Position numbers and translations under genes: made by a program. The notes below the pieces were generated by a model. It saw only the letters and a list, made by a program, of their open reading frames with translations, had not been told where the DNA came from and did not search any database. From NCBI GenBank assembly GCA_016873835.1, contig VGVY01000001.1:92129-156128 (forward strand): a stretch of 64,000 nt of DNA. The letters run 5' to 3'. The stretch comes from Ignavibacteria bacterium. Lineage in GTDB: Bacteria > Bacteroidota > Ignavibacteria > Ignavibacteriales > Melioribacteraceae. Shown here in pieces: positions 1 through 9,357 of the stretch (position 1 is the first letter of the stretch; each line of letters begins with the position of its first letter).

Positions 1-1300
1 ATTTTCGATACATACTTTTCTTTGGTTTACCATCAACAAAAACGACCAAGCTCGCTACTGCATCGCTTCCTTGGATATTCGAATTATCAAAACATTCGAT
101 GACTTTTGGTAATTTTTTTAAACGAAGGTCTCTTTGGAGTGCCATCAATGCATAAGGGGCATTACCTTCTTTTTTCATTTTTTGTAATTGAATTTCTTTG
201 AGCTGCAGTTGAGCATTTTGATTACACATCAAGAGCAAAGCTTTTGCATCGCTTTGTCTCTTAGGTATAATAAAACTACATTTCTTTATAGCTTTTGAAT
301 TTAACCATTCTAACAGTGCGTTTGAATCTTCCGGTTCTTGATCGAGTAATATTTCTTTTGGCACTTCTACAAATTCATCATAATAAAATTTTATGATTGA
401 AGAATAAATATTTGATGGTGTTTCATTACTAGGAGTTGATAAATTTAACTGCTTTTTGCCAACTAATTTGCCAGACCTAACATTTAATATTGTTGCGGCA
501 ATATCTTTTCCTTCAAATGCTGCACTTATTATATCTTTATCTTCAAAATCACTTGTTAGTACTTTTTGTTTTGAAGTATAAATTTCAAGCTGATTTATTC
601 TATCTCTAATTTCCGCTGCCTTTTCAAATTCTGTATTTGAAGAAGCGTCAAGCATTTCTTTTTTTAGCTCTGAAATTAAATCATCTGTTTTTCCTTTCAA
701 TACTTTTACAACTTGGCTTACCATATTATTGTATTGTTTTTCAGTCACTAGTCCTTCACAAGGACCGTCACACTTTTTAATATGATAATCAAGACATACC
801 TTTATTTTTTTCTTATCTATAATTTCTTGAGTAATATCATATTTGCAGCTTCTAATTTTGAATACTTTATTTATCAAACGTAGTGAAGCTTTCATATTTT
901 TAACATCAGTAAACGGACCAAAATACTTTGAGCCATCTATAATTACATTTCTTGTTGGGTAGACTTGTGGATATGGTTCGCTGGTTACTCTAATGTATGG
1001 GAATGACTTATCATCTTTCAGGTTTACGTTGTATCTTGGTTTTAATTGCTTAATGAGGTTATTCTCTAATACTAGAGCTTCTATTTCACTATCTGTAATT
1101 ATTAATTCTACATCGTCAATTTTTGAAACAAGGATCTCTGTCTTTGGATTATCAATTGATTTTGTAAAATATGATCTGACCCGGTTTTTTAGATTTTTAG
1201 CTTTACCGATATAAATAACTTTACCGTTGGTACCCTTAAATTGATAGATTCCTGGAAGTGGTGGTAAATTTTTTATTTTATTTTGAATTTCATCACTCAT
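1..1300 (-). CDS. uvrC: Excinuclease ABC subunit C, 5' part (cut by window edge)
   Basis: My translation from the ATG at 1300 gives 433 residues with no stop, running off the left edge. UvrC makes the two incisions flanking a lesion during nucleotide excision repair, acting with UvrA and UvrB. The N-terminus (PPLPGIYQFKGTNGKVIYIG) is the GIY-YIG nuclease domain for the 3' cut. It is followed by a cysteine group (C..CLDYHIKKCDGPC) matching the UvrC iron-sulfur ligands, a UVR motif (EFEKAAEIRDRI) that binds UvrB, and the start of the RNase H-like half (CFDNSNIQGSDAVASLVVF) that makes the 5' cut. No clear ribosome binding site precedes the ATG. A strong hairpin separates it from glgC upstream on the same strand. 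The truncation is only the window boundary. Confidence 0.95.
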   Translation of the reverse strand, partial: MSDEIQNKIKNLPPLPGIYQFKGTNGKVIYIGKAKNLKNRVRSYFTKSIDNPKTEILVSKIDDVELIITDSEIEALVLENNLIKQLKPRYNVNLKDDKSFPYIRVTSEPYPQVYPTRNVIIDGSKYFGPFTDVKNMKASLRLINKVFKIRSCKYDITQEIIDKKKIKVCLDYHIKKCDGPCEGLVTEKQYNNMVSQVVKVLKGKTDDLISELKKEMLDASSNTEFEKAAEIRDRINQLEIYTSKQKVLTSDFEDKDIISAAFEGKDIAATILNVRSGKLVGKKQLNLSTPSNETPSNIYSSIIKFYYDEFVEVPKEILLDQEPEDSNALLEWLNSKAIKKCSFIIPKRQSDAKALLLMCNQNAQLQLKEIQLQKMKKEGNAPYALMALQRDLRLKKLPKVIECFDNSNIQGSDAVASLVVFVDGKPKKSMYRK

Positions 1301-1338
1301 ATTTAGAAATTGTTGCAGTATTTAACAGATTTAAAATA

Positions 1339-1423
1339 AAAATAGGCTGACCTTAAATCCAATAATGCAAACTGAAATTTTTAATTGAGTTAATTTCAGA
1401 TTGCAATCGAAAGACAGCCTTTT
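1339..1423 (-). terminator. Hairpin terminator after glgC
   Basis: The glgC-uvrC gap holds an outer stem AGGCTG/CAGCCT and an inner stem GCAAACTGAAATT/AATTTCAGATTGC with one mismatch. On the minus strand it is followed by a T-rich tail (TATTTTTATTTT), so it should end glgC transcripts. It also has a short T run on the plus side. The outer stem repeats the motif used behind the citrate synthase gene at about 12.05 kb. Confidence 0.65.
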
Positions 1424-1438
1424 ATATATAATTAAAAA

Positions 1439-2677
1439 TTATTTGAATTTATAATTCTTAGCAATCACAACTATGCCGGTATCAGAAACTGTAAACCTTT
1501 TTTTATCATCTTTTGGATTAAAACCGATTTCTGTCCCTTCTGGAACAGTTACGTTTTTATCAATTATAGCTCTACTTACTCTTGCATGCCTACCTATGTT
1601 GCAGTTATCAAAAACGATTGAATCGGTTATATAAGTATAGCTATTAACACGAACATTAAAACCAATTATAGACCTTTCAACTAATCCACCAGAAATAATT
1701 GTTCCATCAGATACAAGGGAATTAAATGCGCGGCCAACTCTTTCTCCTTCATGCGAAACTGTTTTTGCTGGTGGGAATTGCATCTGCTGAGTTCTTAAAG
1801 GCCAGTTTGCATCATATAAATTGAAGTGAGGGCTAACTTGTATTAAATCCATGCTGGCAGCGTAGTAACTATCTAATGTGCCAACATCAATCCAATAAGG
1901 ATCATCTTTTTTATTTTCATCAATAAAATTGTATGCATGAACGTCATAGTTGTTTTTTATCATGTATGGTATGATATCTTTACCGAAATCAAGATTGCTG
2001 ACTTTTTCTTTTTCCGTTTTCGCAAATACTTCTTTTATTGCAGATATATTAAAAACATAAATTCCCATATTCACATAAGAATAATTTTCATTTCCCTGAA
2101 TCACGGGCGGTTTTTCTGGTTTTTCAACGAAAGAATTTATTTTAAGAGATTCATCAGATTGGACAACCCCAAATCTAGAAGCTTGTGATTTTGGAACTTG
2201 AATGCAAGATATGGATAGCTGAGTTTTCTTTTCAATATGAGCTTGAATCATTTTCAAGTAATCCATTTTGTAAATATGATCGCCGGAAAGTACAAGCAGC
2301 CATTCGTAAGAATCATCATCAAGCAAATTTAAGTTCTGATGAATTGCATTTGCAGTTCCAAGGTACCAATTATTACTAGTTTTGAATTGAGGCGGAATAG
2401 AATAAATAAATTCTCCAAGTTCAGGATTAAAGATGCTCCAAGCCTCATATAAATGTCGGTTCAGTGAATCAGATTTGTATTGAGTCAGTACAAATATTTT
2501 CCTGAACCCGGAATTCAGACAATTAGATAAAGTAAAGTCAATTATTCGATATTTACCGCCGAAGGGAACTGAAGGTTTAGTTCGTAATTTTGTAAGAGGG
2601 AACAGTCGTTCTCCTTGACCTCCGGCTAATACCATTGTCAAGGTTTTTCGTAAAATTGTCGATCCAGTATAAGGCAT
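1439..2677 (-). CDS. glgC: Glucose-1-phosphate adenylyltransferase
   Basis: Makes ADP-glucose from ATP and glucose-1-phosphate, the committed step of bacterial glycogen synthesis in the cytoplasm. The nucleotidyltransferase signature LAGGQGERLFPLT lies at about residues 17-29, followed by PFGGKYRIIDFTLSN and the sugar-phosphate/metal region SGDHIYKMDY. The C-terminal third has the hexapeptide-repeat character of a left-handed beta helix (NVRVNSYTYITDSIVFDNC). At 412 residues it has the usual family length. The ATG at 2677 is supported by AGGAA about 8 bases upstream. The partner glgA is about 41 kb away on the other strand, so the glycogen genes are not one operon. It is followed by a strong hairpin terminator. 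Confidence 0.96.
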   Translation of the reverse strand: MPYTGSTILRKTLTMVLAGGQGERLFPLTKLRTKPSVPFGGKYRIIDFTLSNCLNSGFRKIFVLTQYKSDSLNRHLYEAWSIFNPELGEFIYSIPPQFKTSNNWYLGTANAIHQNLNLLDDDSYEWLLVLSGDHIYKMDYLKMIQAHIEKKTQLSISCIQVPKSQASRFGVVQSDESLKINSFVEKPEKPPVIQGNENYSYVNMGIYVFNISAIKEVFAKTEKEKVSNLDFGKDIIPYMIKNNYDVHAYNFIDENKKDDPYWIDVGTLDSYYAASMDLIQVSPHFNLYDANWPLRTQQMQFPPAKTVSHEGERVGRAFNSLVSDGTIISGGLVERSIIGFNVRVNSYTYITDSIVFDNCNIGRHARVSRAIIDKNVTVPEGTEIGFNPKDDKKRFTVSDTGIVVIAKNYKFK

Positions 2678-2768
2678 AGCGAATTCCTACTATTTAGTGT
2701 AAAATATATCTATTTAAGAATTGATTGGCAATTATGGAAATCATTAATTTTGAAATGATCATAGTATA
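2678..2768. promoter_or_regulatory. Divergent intergenic region, glgC / M1 peptidase
   Basis: These 91 AT-rich bases separate two divergently transcribed genes, so they should hold both promoters. I see AGGAA before glgC but no convincing -35/-10 pair, so the boxes are left unassigned. Confidence 0.4.
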
Positions 2769-4511
2769 ATGCTTGGCAAATTTTTTATGCAGTTAAAAAC
2801 TAAAGTATTATTATTCATTGCTACTTTAATTTTAATGGGAATGATATTAACCGTTTTCATTGTTATTCCCCAGCTTAAGAATTATTCGGTTTTTCTTAAA
2901 CATGCTAATGAAAATTTTTCCGTTGGGATTAGCTTATCTGAAGTTGATGAAATTTATTTAGATGATTATAAACCCAAATATCTGCGATCATTTGATGTTT
3001 TGCACTACAATATTCATATTCAACTTTTTCCTGACAAAGAAGAAATTAAAGGCGATGTTGAAATAAAAATTCTTGTGAATGATAAATCCCAAAAAGAAAT
3101 TGAATTAAATTTTTATGAAAATTTAAAAATTGACTTGCTAACGTTAAATTCAAAAATTTTACGATTCAAAAGAGAAGAAAAAAAAATAACTCTTGTTGGA
3201 GGAAATATTTTTACTGATACAATCTTGATTAAAGCTGTATATCATGGTAAACCAAAAAGACTAGGCTTCGGTTCTTTCACATTCGATAAGTCATATGGAA
3301 AGCCATTAGTATATACATTAAATGAACCGGTCTTCGCGTCAACATGGTTCCCATGTATTGATGTGCCTGATGATAAAGCAATGGCTGATATTTTTATAAC
3401 AAATGACTCAGCATACTCATCTCTCTCAAACGGTAAATTAATATCAGTAAAAAATGTAGAAAACAAAAAAACCTATCATTGGAAAACTTATTATCCAATT
3501 TCGACATATTTAATCTCAATCTATTCTGCGATTTATAAATCACATTCGGATAAATATATAACAGCAAAAGGTGATACAATTGATCTGTACTGCTATGCTA
3601 CGCCAGAAAATTTTGAGAATGCTATAAAAGATTTTTCAGACCATAAAGAATATCTAAGTGTATTTGAAGAACTATTTGGTGAGTATGCTTTCCAAAAAGA
3701 AAAATATGCAGTTGCTGAGTTTGGATGGAATTTTGGAGCAATGGAACATCAGACGATTACTGGATTAGGTACAAGGTATATTACTGGTAAAAAATTTTTC
3801 CAGGATATGATTATTCACGAACTTGCTCATCACTGGTGGGGAAATGCGGTCGGTTTAAAAACCTGGAAAGATGTCTGGCTCAATGAAGGCTTTTCAACTT
3901 ACTCTGAAGCACTCTATTGGGAAAAGAAAAGCGGATTTGATGCATTGAAAACAACTTTACAACCAAAGTTTGGAGATTTTTCAACTGGCACATTATATAA
4001 TCCTGAAATTAATTTGTTCATTAAAATGATTTATGATAAAGGAGCTTGGGTTTTACATATGCTTAGAAAAGAAATTGGAGATGAACTGTTTTTTAAGTTA
4101 TTGAGGATTTACTATGATACTTTTAAATATAAAAATGCTTCGACTGAGGATTTTAAAAATCTTGCCCAAAATATTTCTAATAAGAATTTAGCCCATTTTT
4201 TTGATCAGTGGGTATATAAAGGGGTTGGAATTATTGACCTTGACATTAAATGGACTGTAAATAAAGAAACTGGCAGTTATTTGAATAAGATTTATTTAAA
4301 TCAGGTACAAAATGGCTATGATATTTATAAATTTCCGATAGATATTAAATTTGTTTCAGATAGTTCTATTAATTCGCTGTTGAAGACTTTTTATGTTAAT
4401 GATAAAACGGAAACTTTTTCGGTGGTTACAAAATACAAACCAAGAGAAATAATTATTGATCCAGAAAAATGGCTCTTGGCAAAATGCAAAGTCGCTAAAG
4501 GCAGTAACTAA
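2769..4511 (+). CDS. Membrane-anchored M1 family aminopeptidase
   Basis: Zinc metallopeptidase of the gluzincin M1 family, expected to remove N-terminal residues from peptides. The zinc site HELAHH (H350, E351, H354) with the third ligand in WLNEGFSTYSE (E373) is complete, and the exopeptidase motif FGAMEH lies about 25 residues before it. An N-terminal hydrophobic stretch (about residues 12-32) lacks a cleavage site, so the enzyme is probably anchored in the inner membrane facing the periplasm. At 580 residues it is shorter than PepN (about 870) and lacks most of the C-terminal helical domain. An internal ATG at codon 7 is an alternative start. The lpxH start codon follows its stop directly, suggesting cotranscription. 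Confidence 0.9.
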   Translation: MLGKFFMQLKTKVLLFIATLILMGMILTVFIVIPQLKNYSVFLKHANENFSVGISLSEVDEIYLDDYKPKYLRSFDVLHYNIHIQLFPDKEEIKGDVEIKILVNDKSQKEIELNFYENLKIDLLTLNSKILRFKREEKKITLVGGNIFTDTILIKAVYHGKPKRLGFGSFTFDKSYGKPLVYTLNEPVFASTWFPCIDVPDDKAMADIFITNDSAYSSLSNGKLISVKNVENKKTYHWKTYYPISTYLISIYSAIYKSHSDKYITAKGDTIDLYCYATPENFENAIKDFSDHKEYLSVFEELFGEYAFQKEKYAVAEFGWNFGAMEHQTITGLGTRYITGKKFFQDMIIHELAHHWWGNAVGLKTWKDVWLNEGFSTYSEALYWEKKSGFDALKTTLQPKFGDFSTGTLYNPEINLFIKMIYDKGAWVLHMLRKEIGDELFFKLLRIYYDTFKYKNASTEDFKNLAQNISNKNLAHFFDQWVYKGVGIIDLDIKWTVNKETGSYLNKIYLNQVQNGYDIYKFPIDIKFVSDSSINSLLKTFYVNDKTETFSVVTKYKPREIIIDPEKWLLAKCKVAKGSN

Positions 4512-5240
4512 ATGATTGATAACAAAAAATATTTTTTCATATCAGATATTCATCTTGGTTTACAAGATTTAGAAATTGAAAAATTAAAAGAGAAAAAATT
4601 GATTTCATTTCTGAATTACGCAAAAGACAATTGCGATGAACTTTTTATTGTAGGCGACTTATTTGATTATTGGTTTGAATACAAAAGAGTTATTCAAAAA
4701 GGGTTTTATAAATCTTTGTCAGCACTTATTGATTTTGCCGAATCAGGGAAAAAGATTCATTACTTTATTGGCAATCATGATTTTTTGCATCAGGATTTCT
4801 TTTCAAAAGAATTAAAAGCTATAGTTTATCATAAACCAATTGAAATTATCCTTAATGATAAAAAATTTTTTATAGGGCATGGAGATGGATTAGTAAAAAA
4901 TGATATTGGCTATAAAATTCTAAAATCAATATTAAGGAATGAAATTTTACAGAAAATATATTCCGTCATACACCCGGATTTGGGGATTAGAATTGCAAGT
5001 TCAACCAGCAAAAAGAGTAGAGATTATACTGGTCAAAAAGATTATGGCAAAATTGATGGATTATTGGAAACTGCAAAAGTAAAAATCGAGAATGGTTATG
5101 ATTATGTTATTTTTGGACATTCACATGTTAGGAATAATAATAAATATAGGAATGGATTTTATATAAATTTAGGAAGCTGGCTTGATAAGCCATGCTATGG
5201 CAAATTTGAAGACACATTTGAAATAATTGATTGGGAATGA
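4512..5240 (+). CDS. lpxH: LpxH-like UDP-2,3-diacylglucosamine diphosphatase
   Basis: Calcineurin-like metallophosphoesterase. Its length (242 residues) and motifs match LpxH, which cleaves UDP-2,3-diacylglucosamine to lipid X and UMP in lipid A synthesis. Metal-binding motifs are in order: FISDIHLG (D12, H14), VGDLFDYW (D49), GNHD (N88-D90), GHGDG near residue 122 and GHSH near residue 203. The ATG directly follows the stop of the M1 peptidase gene. It indicates an LPS-bearing outer membrane, in agreement with gmhB at 44.7 kb. Another UDP-sugar or peptidoglycan precursor phosphoesterase cannot be excluded from sequence alone. Confidence 0.85.
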   Translation: MIDNKKYFFISDIHLGLQDLEIEKLKEKKLISFLNYAKDNCDELFIVGDLFDYWFEYKRVIQKGFYKSLSALIDFAESGKKIHYFIGNHDFLHQDFFSKELKAIVYHKPIEIILNDKKFFIGHGDGLVKNDIGYKILKSILRNEILQKIYSVIHPDLGIRIASSTSKKSRDYTGQKDYGKIDGLLETAKVKIENGYDYVIFGHSHVRNNNKYRNGFYINLGSWLDKPCYGKFEDTFEIIDWE

Positions 5241-5241
5241 A

Positions 5242-7530
5242 ATGGCTAAAATTCAATCTTCTTCAATACAGAAAAATAAACCTAAAAGAAAATCAAAAAG
5301 AATATATCTAATTGGATTTCTAATTTTATTTATTGCTGTTTTTGTAATATTCATGAAATATATTTTCGAAGGTCTTCCTTCGTTAGAAGAATTAGAAAAT
5401 CCTCGCCAACAATTAGCAAGTAATGTTTATAGTATTGATGGTGAAATGATAGGGCAGTTTTTTAAACAAAATAGAGTAGAAGTAAGTATTGATAGTATTC
5501 CTCACCACGTTATAGAAGCTTTAATAGCTACTGAAGACAAAAAATTTTACTCACATTGGGGAGTTGATGTTGAAAGATTGGTTAAAGCTATTTTCAAAAC
5601 TGTCTTCCTCTTTAAAAGGGAGGGTGCAAGTACTATCACTCAACAGTTAGCAAAAAATTTATATGAATTGAAATCTAGGAATGAATCAAACTTTGATACT
5701 GTTGTTAGAAAAATTCGAGAATGGATTACAGCAATCCAAATTGAAAAAACATACACAAAAAAAGAAATATTAGAAATGTATTTTAATATTTCTTGGTTCG
5801 GCAAAGGTGCATACGGAATTAGCATGGCTTCAAGAGTCTACTTTGATAAAGATGTAAAGCAATTGACAATATCTGATGCCGGTGTATTAGTTGCATTACT
5901 GAAATCAGCAGTGATTTATAATCCTTTCGATAAGTATGACAATGCTTTTAAACGAAGAAACCTCGTATTGCATAACATGGTTCAAGATGATTATCTCAGT
6001 CAGGAAGAATATGATAATTTAAAAGTACTTCCGGTTAAATTGTCTATGAAAAGAATTGAGGAAGGAATAAAAGCTACTATTGCCCCTCATTTTCTAGAAT
6101 ATGTTCGTCAGCAAATGGAAAAACTCTCAGCTAAATATGGATTTGATTTATATCAAGATGGTTTGAATATTTATACTTCGCTGGACAGCAGAATGCAAAG
6201 AATTGCAAATAATGCCGCAGAAACACACTTGAACAGTTTCCAAAAACAGTTTGACAGAACTTGGAGTTGGAATAAATATAAAGGTATATTAAATGAATTA
6301 ATTGATAGAACGATAAAAAATAGCATTGAATATAAATCTGCATCTTCACAGCAAGAAAAAAAAGAAGTGTATAGTCGTTTGTTGAACAACAAAATATTCA
6401 TTGACTCCTTAAAGAAAGCTGGTGAACAAATTGAAGTAGGATTTATTGCACTTGATGTAAAAACTGGTGAAATACGTGCTATGGTTGGCGGAAGAGATCA
6501 AAAATTTTTATATGGATTAAATCATACTACTCAAATTAGAAGACAGCCCGGCTCATCTTTCAAACCAATTGTCTATGCTGTCGCCGTTGATAACGGTTTA
6601 TATCCAGCTTATCCAATTATGAATCAACCATTTGATTATAATGGGTGGAGTCCTCGCAATTTTGATTTAAAAACTGGAGGATTCACAACATTAAGATATG
6701 GTTTGACTCATTCGATTAATATTGTTTCTGCTCGATTAATAATTGAAGATTACGCTCCATTGTGGAAGATAGGCAGATTTGCTGAGAGAATGGGAATCAA
6801 AAGTAAACTTGAACTATATCCATCTATTGCTTTAGGAACCTCTCTTGTAACACCTCTTGAAATGACTGCTTCATTTGCAACGCTCGCAAACAAAGGAGTA
6901 TATAATGAACCAATTTCCGTTTTAAGAATTGAAGATAAAAATGGAATGCTGATTGAAGAATTTAGTAATTATGCTAGTGAAGCAATTCCAGAAGAAACTG
7001 CATACATTGTAACAGATATGATGCGATCAGCGATTGATCAAGGAAGCGGTATTGGTGCACGATATACATATAATTTCCAAAGGCCCGCAGCCGGAAAAAC
7101 TGGGACTACTCAAGATTATTCTGATGCATGGTTTATCGGATTTACTCCTCAAATAGCAGCTGGTGCTTGGGTTGGTTTTGATGATCACAGAATTTCATTT
7201 ACCGGAGATTATGGGCAAGGCGCAAGAGCTGCAATGCCAATCTGGGCAATTTTTATGCATGATGTATATGAAAAATTACAGTTACCAGTTGAAGATTTTC
7301 AGTTACCAGCAAGTGGGAATGTTGTTTCAGCAAGATTCTGCAGAGATACAATTTATGAATTAGGTGATCCAAAATTATTTTCTGGTGATTGTAGAACTGG
7401 TGTAATGGAAGATATTATCAATATACGCGATATGCCCTCAACCTATGATGCTTTTCGTGATACAACTATGAGAATTTTTGATAGGTATTCGGTTAAAGAT
7501 ACATCTCATGAAGCACGTGAGATAAGGTAA
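5242..7530 (+). CDS. Class A penicillin-binding protein 1A
   Basis: Bifunctional peptidoglycan synthase: the glycosyltransferase half polymerises lipid II and the transpeptidase half crosslinks stem peptides, on the periplasmic side of the inner membrane. A transmembrane anchor lies at about residues 22-42. The GT51 domain has the catalytic glutamate motif EDKKFYSHWG (E98) and QQLAKNLY. The transpeptidase has RQPGSSFKP (SxxK serine 438), SIN (SxN) and GKTGTTQDYSDAWF (KTG). I chose the ATG at 5242, one base after the lpxH stop. An in-frame TTG at 5227 would add five residues and overlap lpxH. It could be named mrcA/ponA. The C-terminus past the KTG motif is short. Confidence 0.94.
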   Translation: MAKIQSSSIQKNKPKRKSKRIYLIGFLILFIAVFVIFMKYIFEGLPSLEELENPRQQLASNVYSIDGEMIGQFFKQNRVEVSIDSIPHHVIEALIATEDKKFYSHWGVDVERLVKAIFKTVFLFKREGASTITQQLAKNLYELKSRNESNFDTVVRKIREWITAIQIEKTYTKKEILEMYFNISWFGKGAYGISMASRVYFDKDVKQLTISDAGVLVALLKSAVIYNPFDKYDNAFKRRNLVLHNMVQDDYLSQEEYDNLKVLPVKLSMKRIEEGIKATIAPHFLEYVRQQMEKLSAKYGFDLYQDGLNIYTSLDSRMQRIANNAAETHLNSFQKQFDRTWSWNKYKGILNELIDRTIKNSIEYKSASSQQEKKEVYSRLLNNKIFIDSLKKAGEQIEVGFIALDVKTGEIRAMVGGRDQKFLYGLNHTTQIRRQPGSSFKPIVYAVAVDNGLYPAYPIMNQPFDYNGWSPRNFDLKTGGFTTLRYGLTHSINIVSARLIIEDYAPLWKIGRFAERMGIKSKLELYPSIALGTSLVTPLEMTASFATLANKGVYNEPISVLRIEDKNGMLIEEFSNYASEAIPEETAYIVTDMMRSAIDQGSGIGARYTYNFQRPAAGKTGTTQDYSDAWFIGFTPQIAAGAWVGFDDHRISFTGDYGQGARAAMPIWAIFMHDVYEKLQLPVEDFQLPASGNVVSARFCRDTIYELGDPKLFSGDCRTGVMEDIINIRDMPSTYDAFRDTTMRIFDRYSVKDTSHEAREIR

Positions 7531-7547
7531 ATTATATTTTAATATTT

Positions 7548-7631
7548 GCCCGGATGGCGGAATTGGTAGACGCGTTAGTTTCAGGAGCTAATTGGCGCAA
7601 GCCAGTGGGGGTTCGAGTCCCCCTTCGGGCA
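7548..7631 (+). tRNA. tRNA-Leu (anticodon CAG)
   Basis: The acceptor stem GCCCGGA pairs with TTCGGGC (one G-T pair), and the D arm has the leucine-type GGAATTGGTAGACGC. The anticodon stem TTAGT/GCTAA encloses the loop TTCAGGA, giving anticodon CAG for the CUG codon. A variable arm (TTGGCGCAAGCCA) of class II type and the T arm GGGGGTTCGAGTCCCCC follow. The discriminator is A at 7631 and CCA is not encoded. It sits between the PBP1A gene and hpnC. Confidence 0.96.
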
Positions 7632-7660
7632 CTAAAAAATAATAATGAAGTTTTAGTTGA

Positions 7661-8515
7661 ATGAATAAAGAAGAATTATTAAATGACGCCTATCGTAACG
7701 CATTGCAATTTACAACATCCCATTATGAAAACTTTCCAGTCCTTTCATTTTTCATTCCAAAACATTTAAAAAAACATATCGCGATTATTTATCAATTTGC
7801 AAGGCAAGCTGATGATATTGCTGATGAAGGAAATTTTTCTATAGAAGAAAGATTGTATAAAATTCATATGTATAGAGATGATTTATTTAAAACAGTAAAT
7901 CATAATCCGCCAAGTGAATTTTGGAAAGCATTTCAATTTACTTGCCAGCAATTTTCTTTAACATATAAAAATTTTTATGATTTATTGAGTGCTTTTGAAC
8001 AAGATATTACAGTTATAAGATATTCCACTTATAATGATCTATTAGATTATTGCAAGAGATCTGCAAATCCAATTGGGAGGATTATTTTAGAATTATTTAA
8101 TTGCTCTAATGAAAAGAATAATGAATATTCTGATTTAATTTGTACTGCACTTCAATTAACAAATTTTTATCAAGATATTGCAGTAGATTTTAATAAGGGT
8201 AGAATATACATTCCAATTAAAGAAATGAAAGCGCATGGTGTAAATGAAAATCTATTTGAGGTAAAAGAAAATAATGTTAATTTTAACAAGCTATTAGGTT
8301 CTCAGATCACAAGGACCAGATTTCTTTTTGAAGAAGGGAAAAAACTAATAGGGGTACTTCCTTTAAAACTCAGATACCAAATTAAGTTAACAATACTTAG
8401 TGGAATGGAAATTTTAAGTAAAATAGAAAAAGTAAATTTTGACATTTTCAGAAATAGACCAAAACTTTCTAAATTTGATTTTATTAAATTGACTTTTAAA
8501 ATGGCAGTGATGTGA
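7661..8515 (+). CDS. hpnC: HpnC, hydroxysqualene synthase
   Basis: Trans-isoprenyl diphosphate synthase of the squalene/phytoene synthase family. In the HpnCDE route HpnC turns presqualene diphosphate into hydroxysqualene. The first aspartate-rich motif is RQADDIADEG (D51, D52, D55) and the second is YQDIAVDFNKGRIYIP (D172, D176). It is the first of three tightly packed genes; hpnD starts inside its stop codon (GTGA overlap). The order C-D-E and the sequence differences from the next gene support HpnC over a second HpnD or a phytoene synthase. Its length of 284 residues is normal. Confidence 0.9.
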   Translation: MNKEELLNDAYRNALQFTTSHYENFPVLSFFIPKHLKKHIAIIYQFARQADDIADEGNFSIEERLYKIHMYRDDLFKTVNHNPPSEFWKAFQFTCQQFSLTYKNFYDLLSAFEQDITVIRYSTYNDLLDYCKRSANPIGRIILELFNCSNEKNNEYSDLICTALQLTNFYQDIAVDFNKGRIYIPIKEMKAHGVNENLFEVKENNVNFNKLLGSQITRTRFLFEEGKKLIGVLPLKLRYQIKLTILSGMEILSKIEKVNFDIFRNRPKLSKFDFIKLTFKMAVM

Positions 8516-9357
8516 ATCTCGATAATCCAAAACAAATAGCAAAAGAAAGTAAAAGCAGTTTTTATTATGCATTTTCTCTACTTTCAGCTCCCAAACGAGA
8601 TGCCATGAATGCTGTCTATGCATTCTGTAGAAAAACTGATGATATTGTTGATGAAAGCAGTGAGTCAGACGATATAAAATATGAGAAATTGAAAAAGTGG
8701 AGAATAGAATTTGAAAAATCTTTACATGGCAATTCAAACTATCCTTTGTTAAATAAAGTAGCATCAATTATTTCCCAATTTAACATTCCTCTTGATCCAT
8801 TTTTTGAATTGATCCTAGGAATGGAAATGGATTTAAAACAGAAGAGATATTTAACAATTGAGGATTTAATACAATACTGTTATAGGGTTGCATCTACTGT
8901 CGGCTTAATGTGTATTGAAATTTTTGGTTATAAAAATAGATCAGCAAAAGATTATGCTGTTAATCTTGGTTTAGCTATGCAAATGACAAATATTTTAAGA
9001 GATGTTGGGAAAGATGCAGAAAAGGGTAGAATCTATCTTCCACAAAAAGATTTAAGTCATTTTAATTATTCTGAATATGATTTATTAAATAAAAACTACA
9101 ATCATTATTTTATTTCATTAATGAAATTTGAAACTGAACGAGCAAAGTTTTACTTCTCAAAAGCAAATAGCAATTTGGATTTCGATGACAAGCCATCTTT
9201 ATTCCCGGCTAGAGCAATGCAGCATATTTATTATAGACTGCTTAATAAAATTGAGCAATCGGATTTTAATGTTTTTGATGAGCGAATTAAAGTTAGTAAG
9301 TTTGAAAAAACTTCAATTGCATTTGGAGTGTGGGCAAAATATAGTTTAGTTTATTAA
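8512..9357 (+). CDS. hpnD: HpnD, presqualene diphosphate synthase
   Basis: Condenses two farnesyl diphosphates to presqualene diphosphate, the first step of the HpnCDE squalene pathway. The aspartate-rich motifs are CRKTDDIVDES (D43, D44, D47) and LRDVGKDAEKGRIYLP (D164, D168), both closer to the canonical pattern than those of HpnC. The start is a GTG overlapping the hpnC stop by four bases, and its stop overlaps the hpnE ATG by one base, so translation is probably coupled. At 281 residues it has normal family length. Phytoene synthase is the main alternative, made unlikely by hpnC and hpnE on either side. Confidence 0.92.
   Translation: MNLDNPKQIAKESKSSFYYAFSLLSAPKRDAMNAVYAFCRKTDDIVDESSESDDIKYEKLKKWRIEFEKSLHGNSNYPLLNKVASIISQFNIPLDPFFELILGMEMDLKQKRYLTIEDLIQYCYRVASTVGLMCIEIFGYKNRSAKDYAVNLGLAMQMTNILRDVGKDAEKGRIYLPQKDLSHFNYSEYDLLNKNYNHYFISLMKFETERAKFYFSKANSNLDFDDKPSLFPARAMQHIYYRLLNKIEQSDFNVFDERIKVSKFEKTSIAFGVWAKYSLVY

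Noticed and set aside
5227..5241. TTG start for PBP1A
   Set aside because: Overlaps lpxH by 14 bases; the ATG at 5242 fits the operon spacing better, although this is not certain.
7531..7660. Possible integration site at the tRNA-Leu gene
   Set aside because: No integrase, no direct repeat of the tRNA 3' end seen nearby and the flanks are ordinary core genes.
8414..8767. 117-codon open frame on the minus strand over the hpnC-hpnD joint
   Set aside because: Antisense to two well-conserved genes; low-complexity content.
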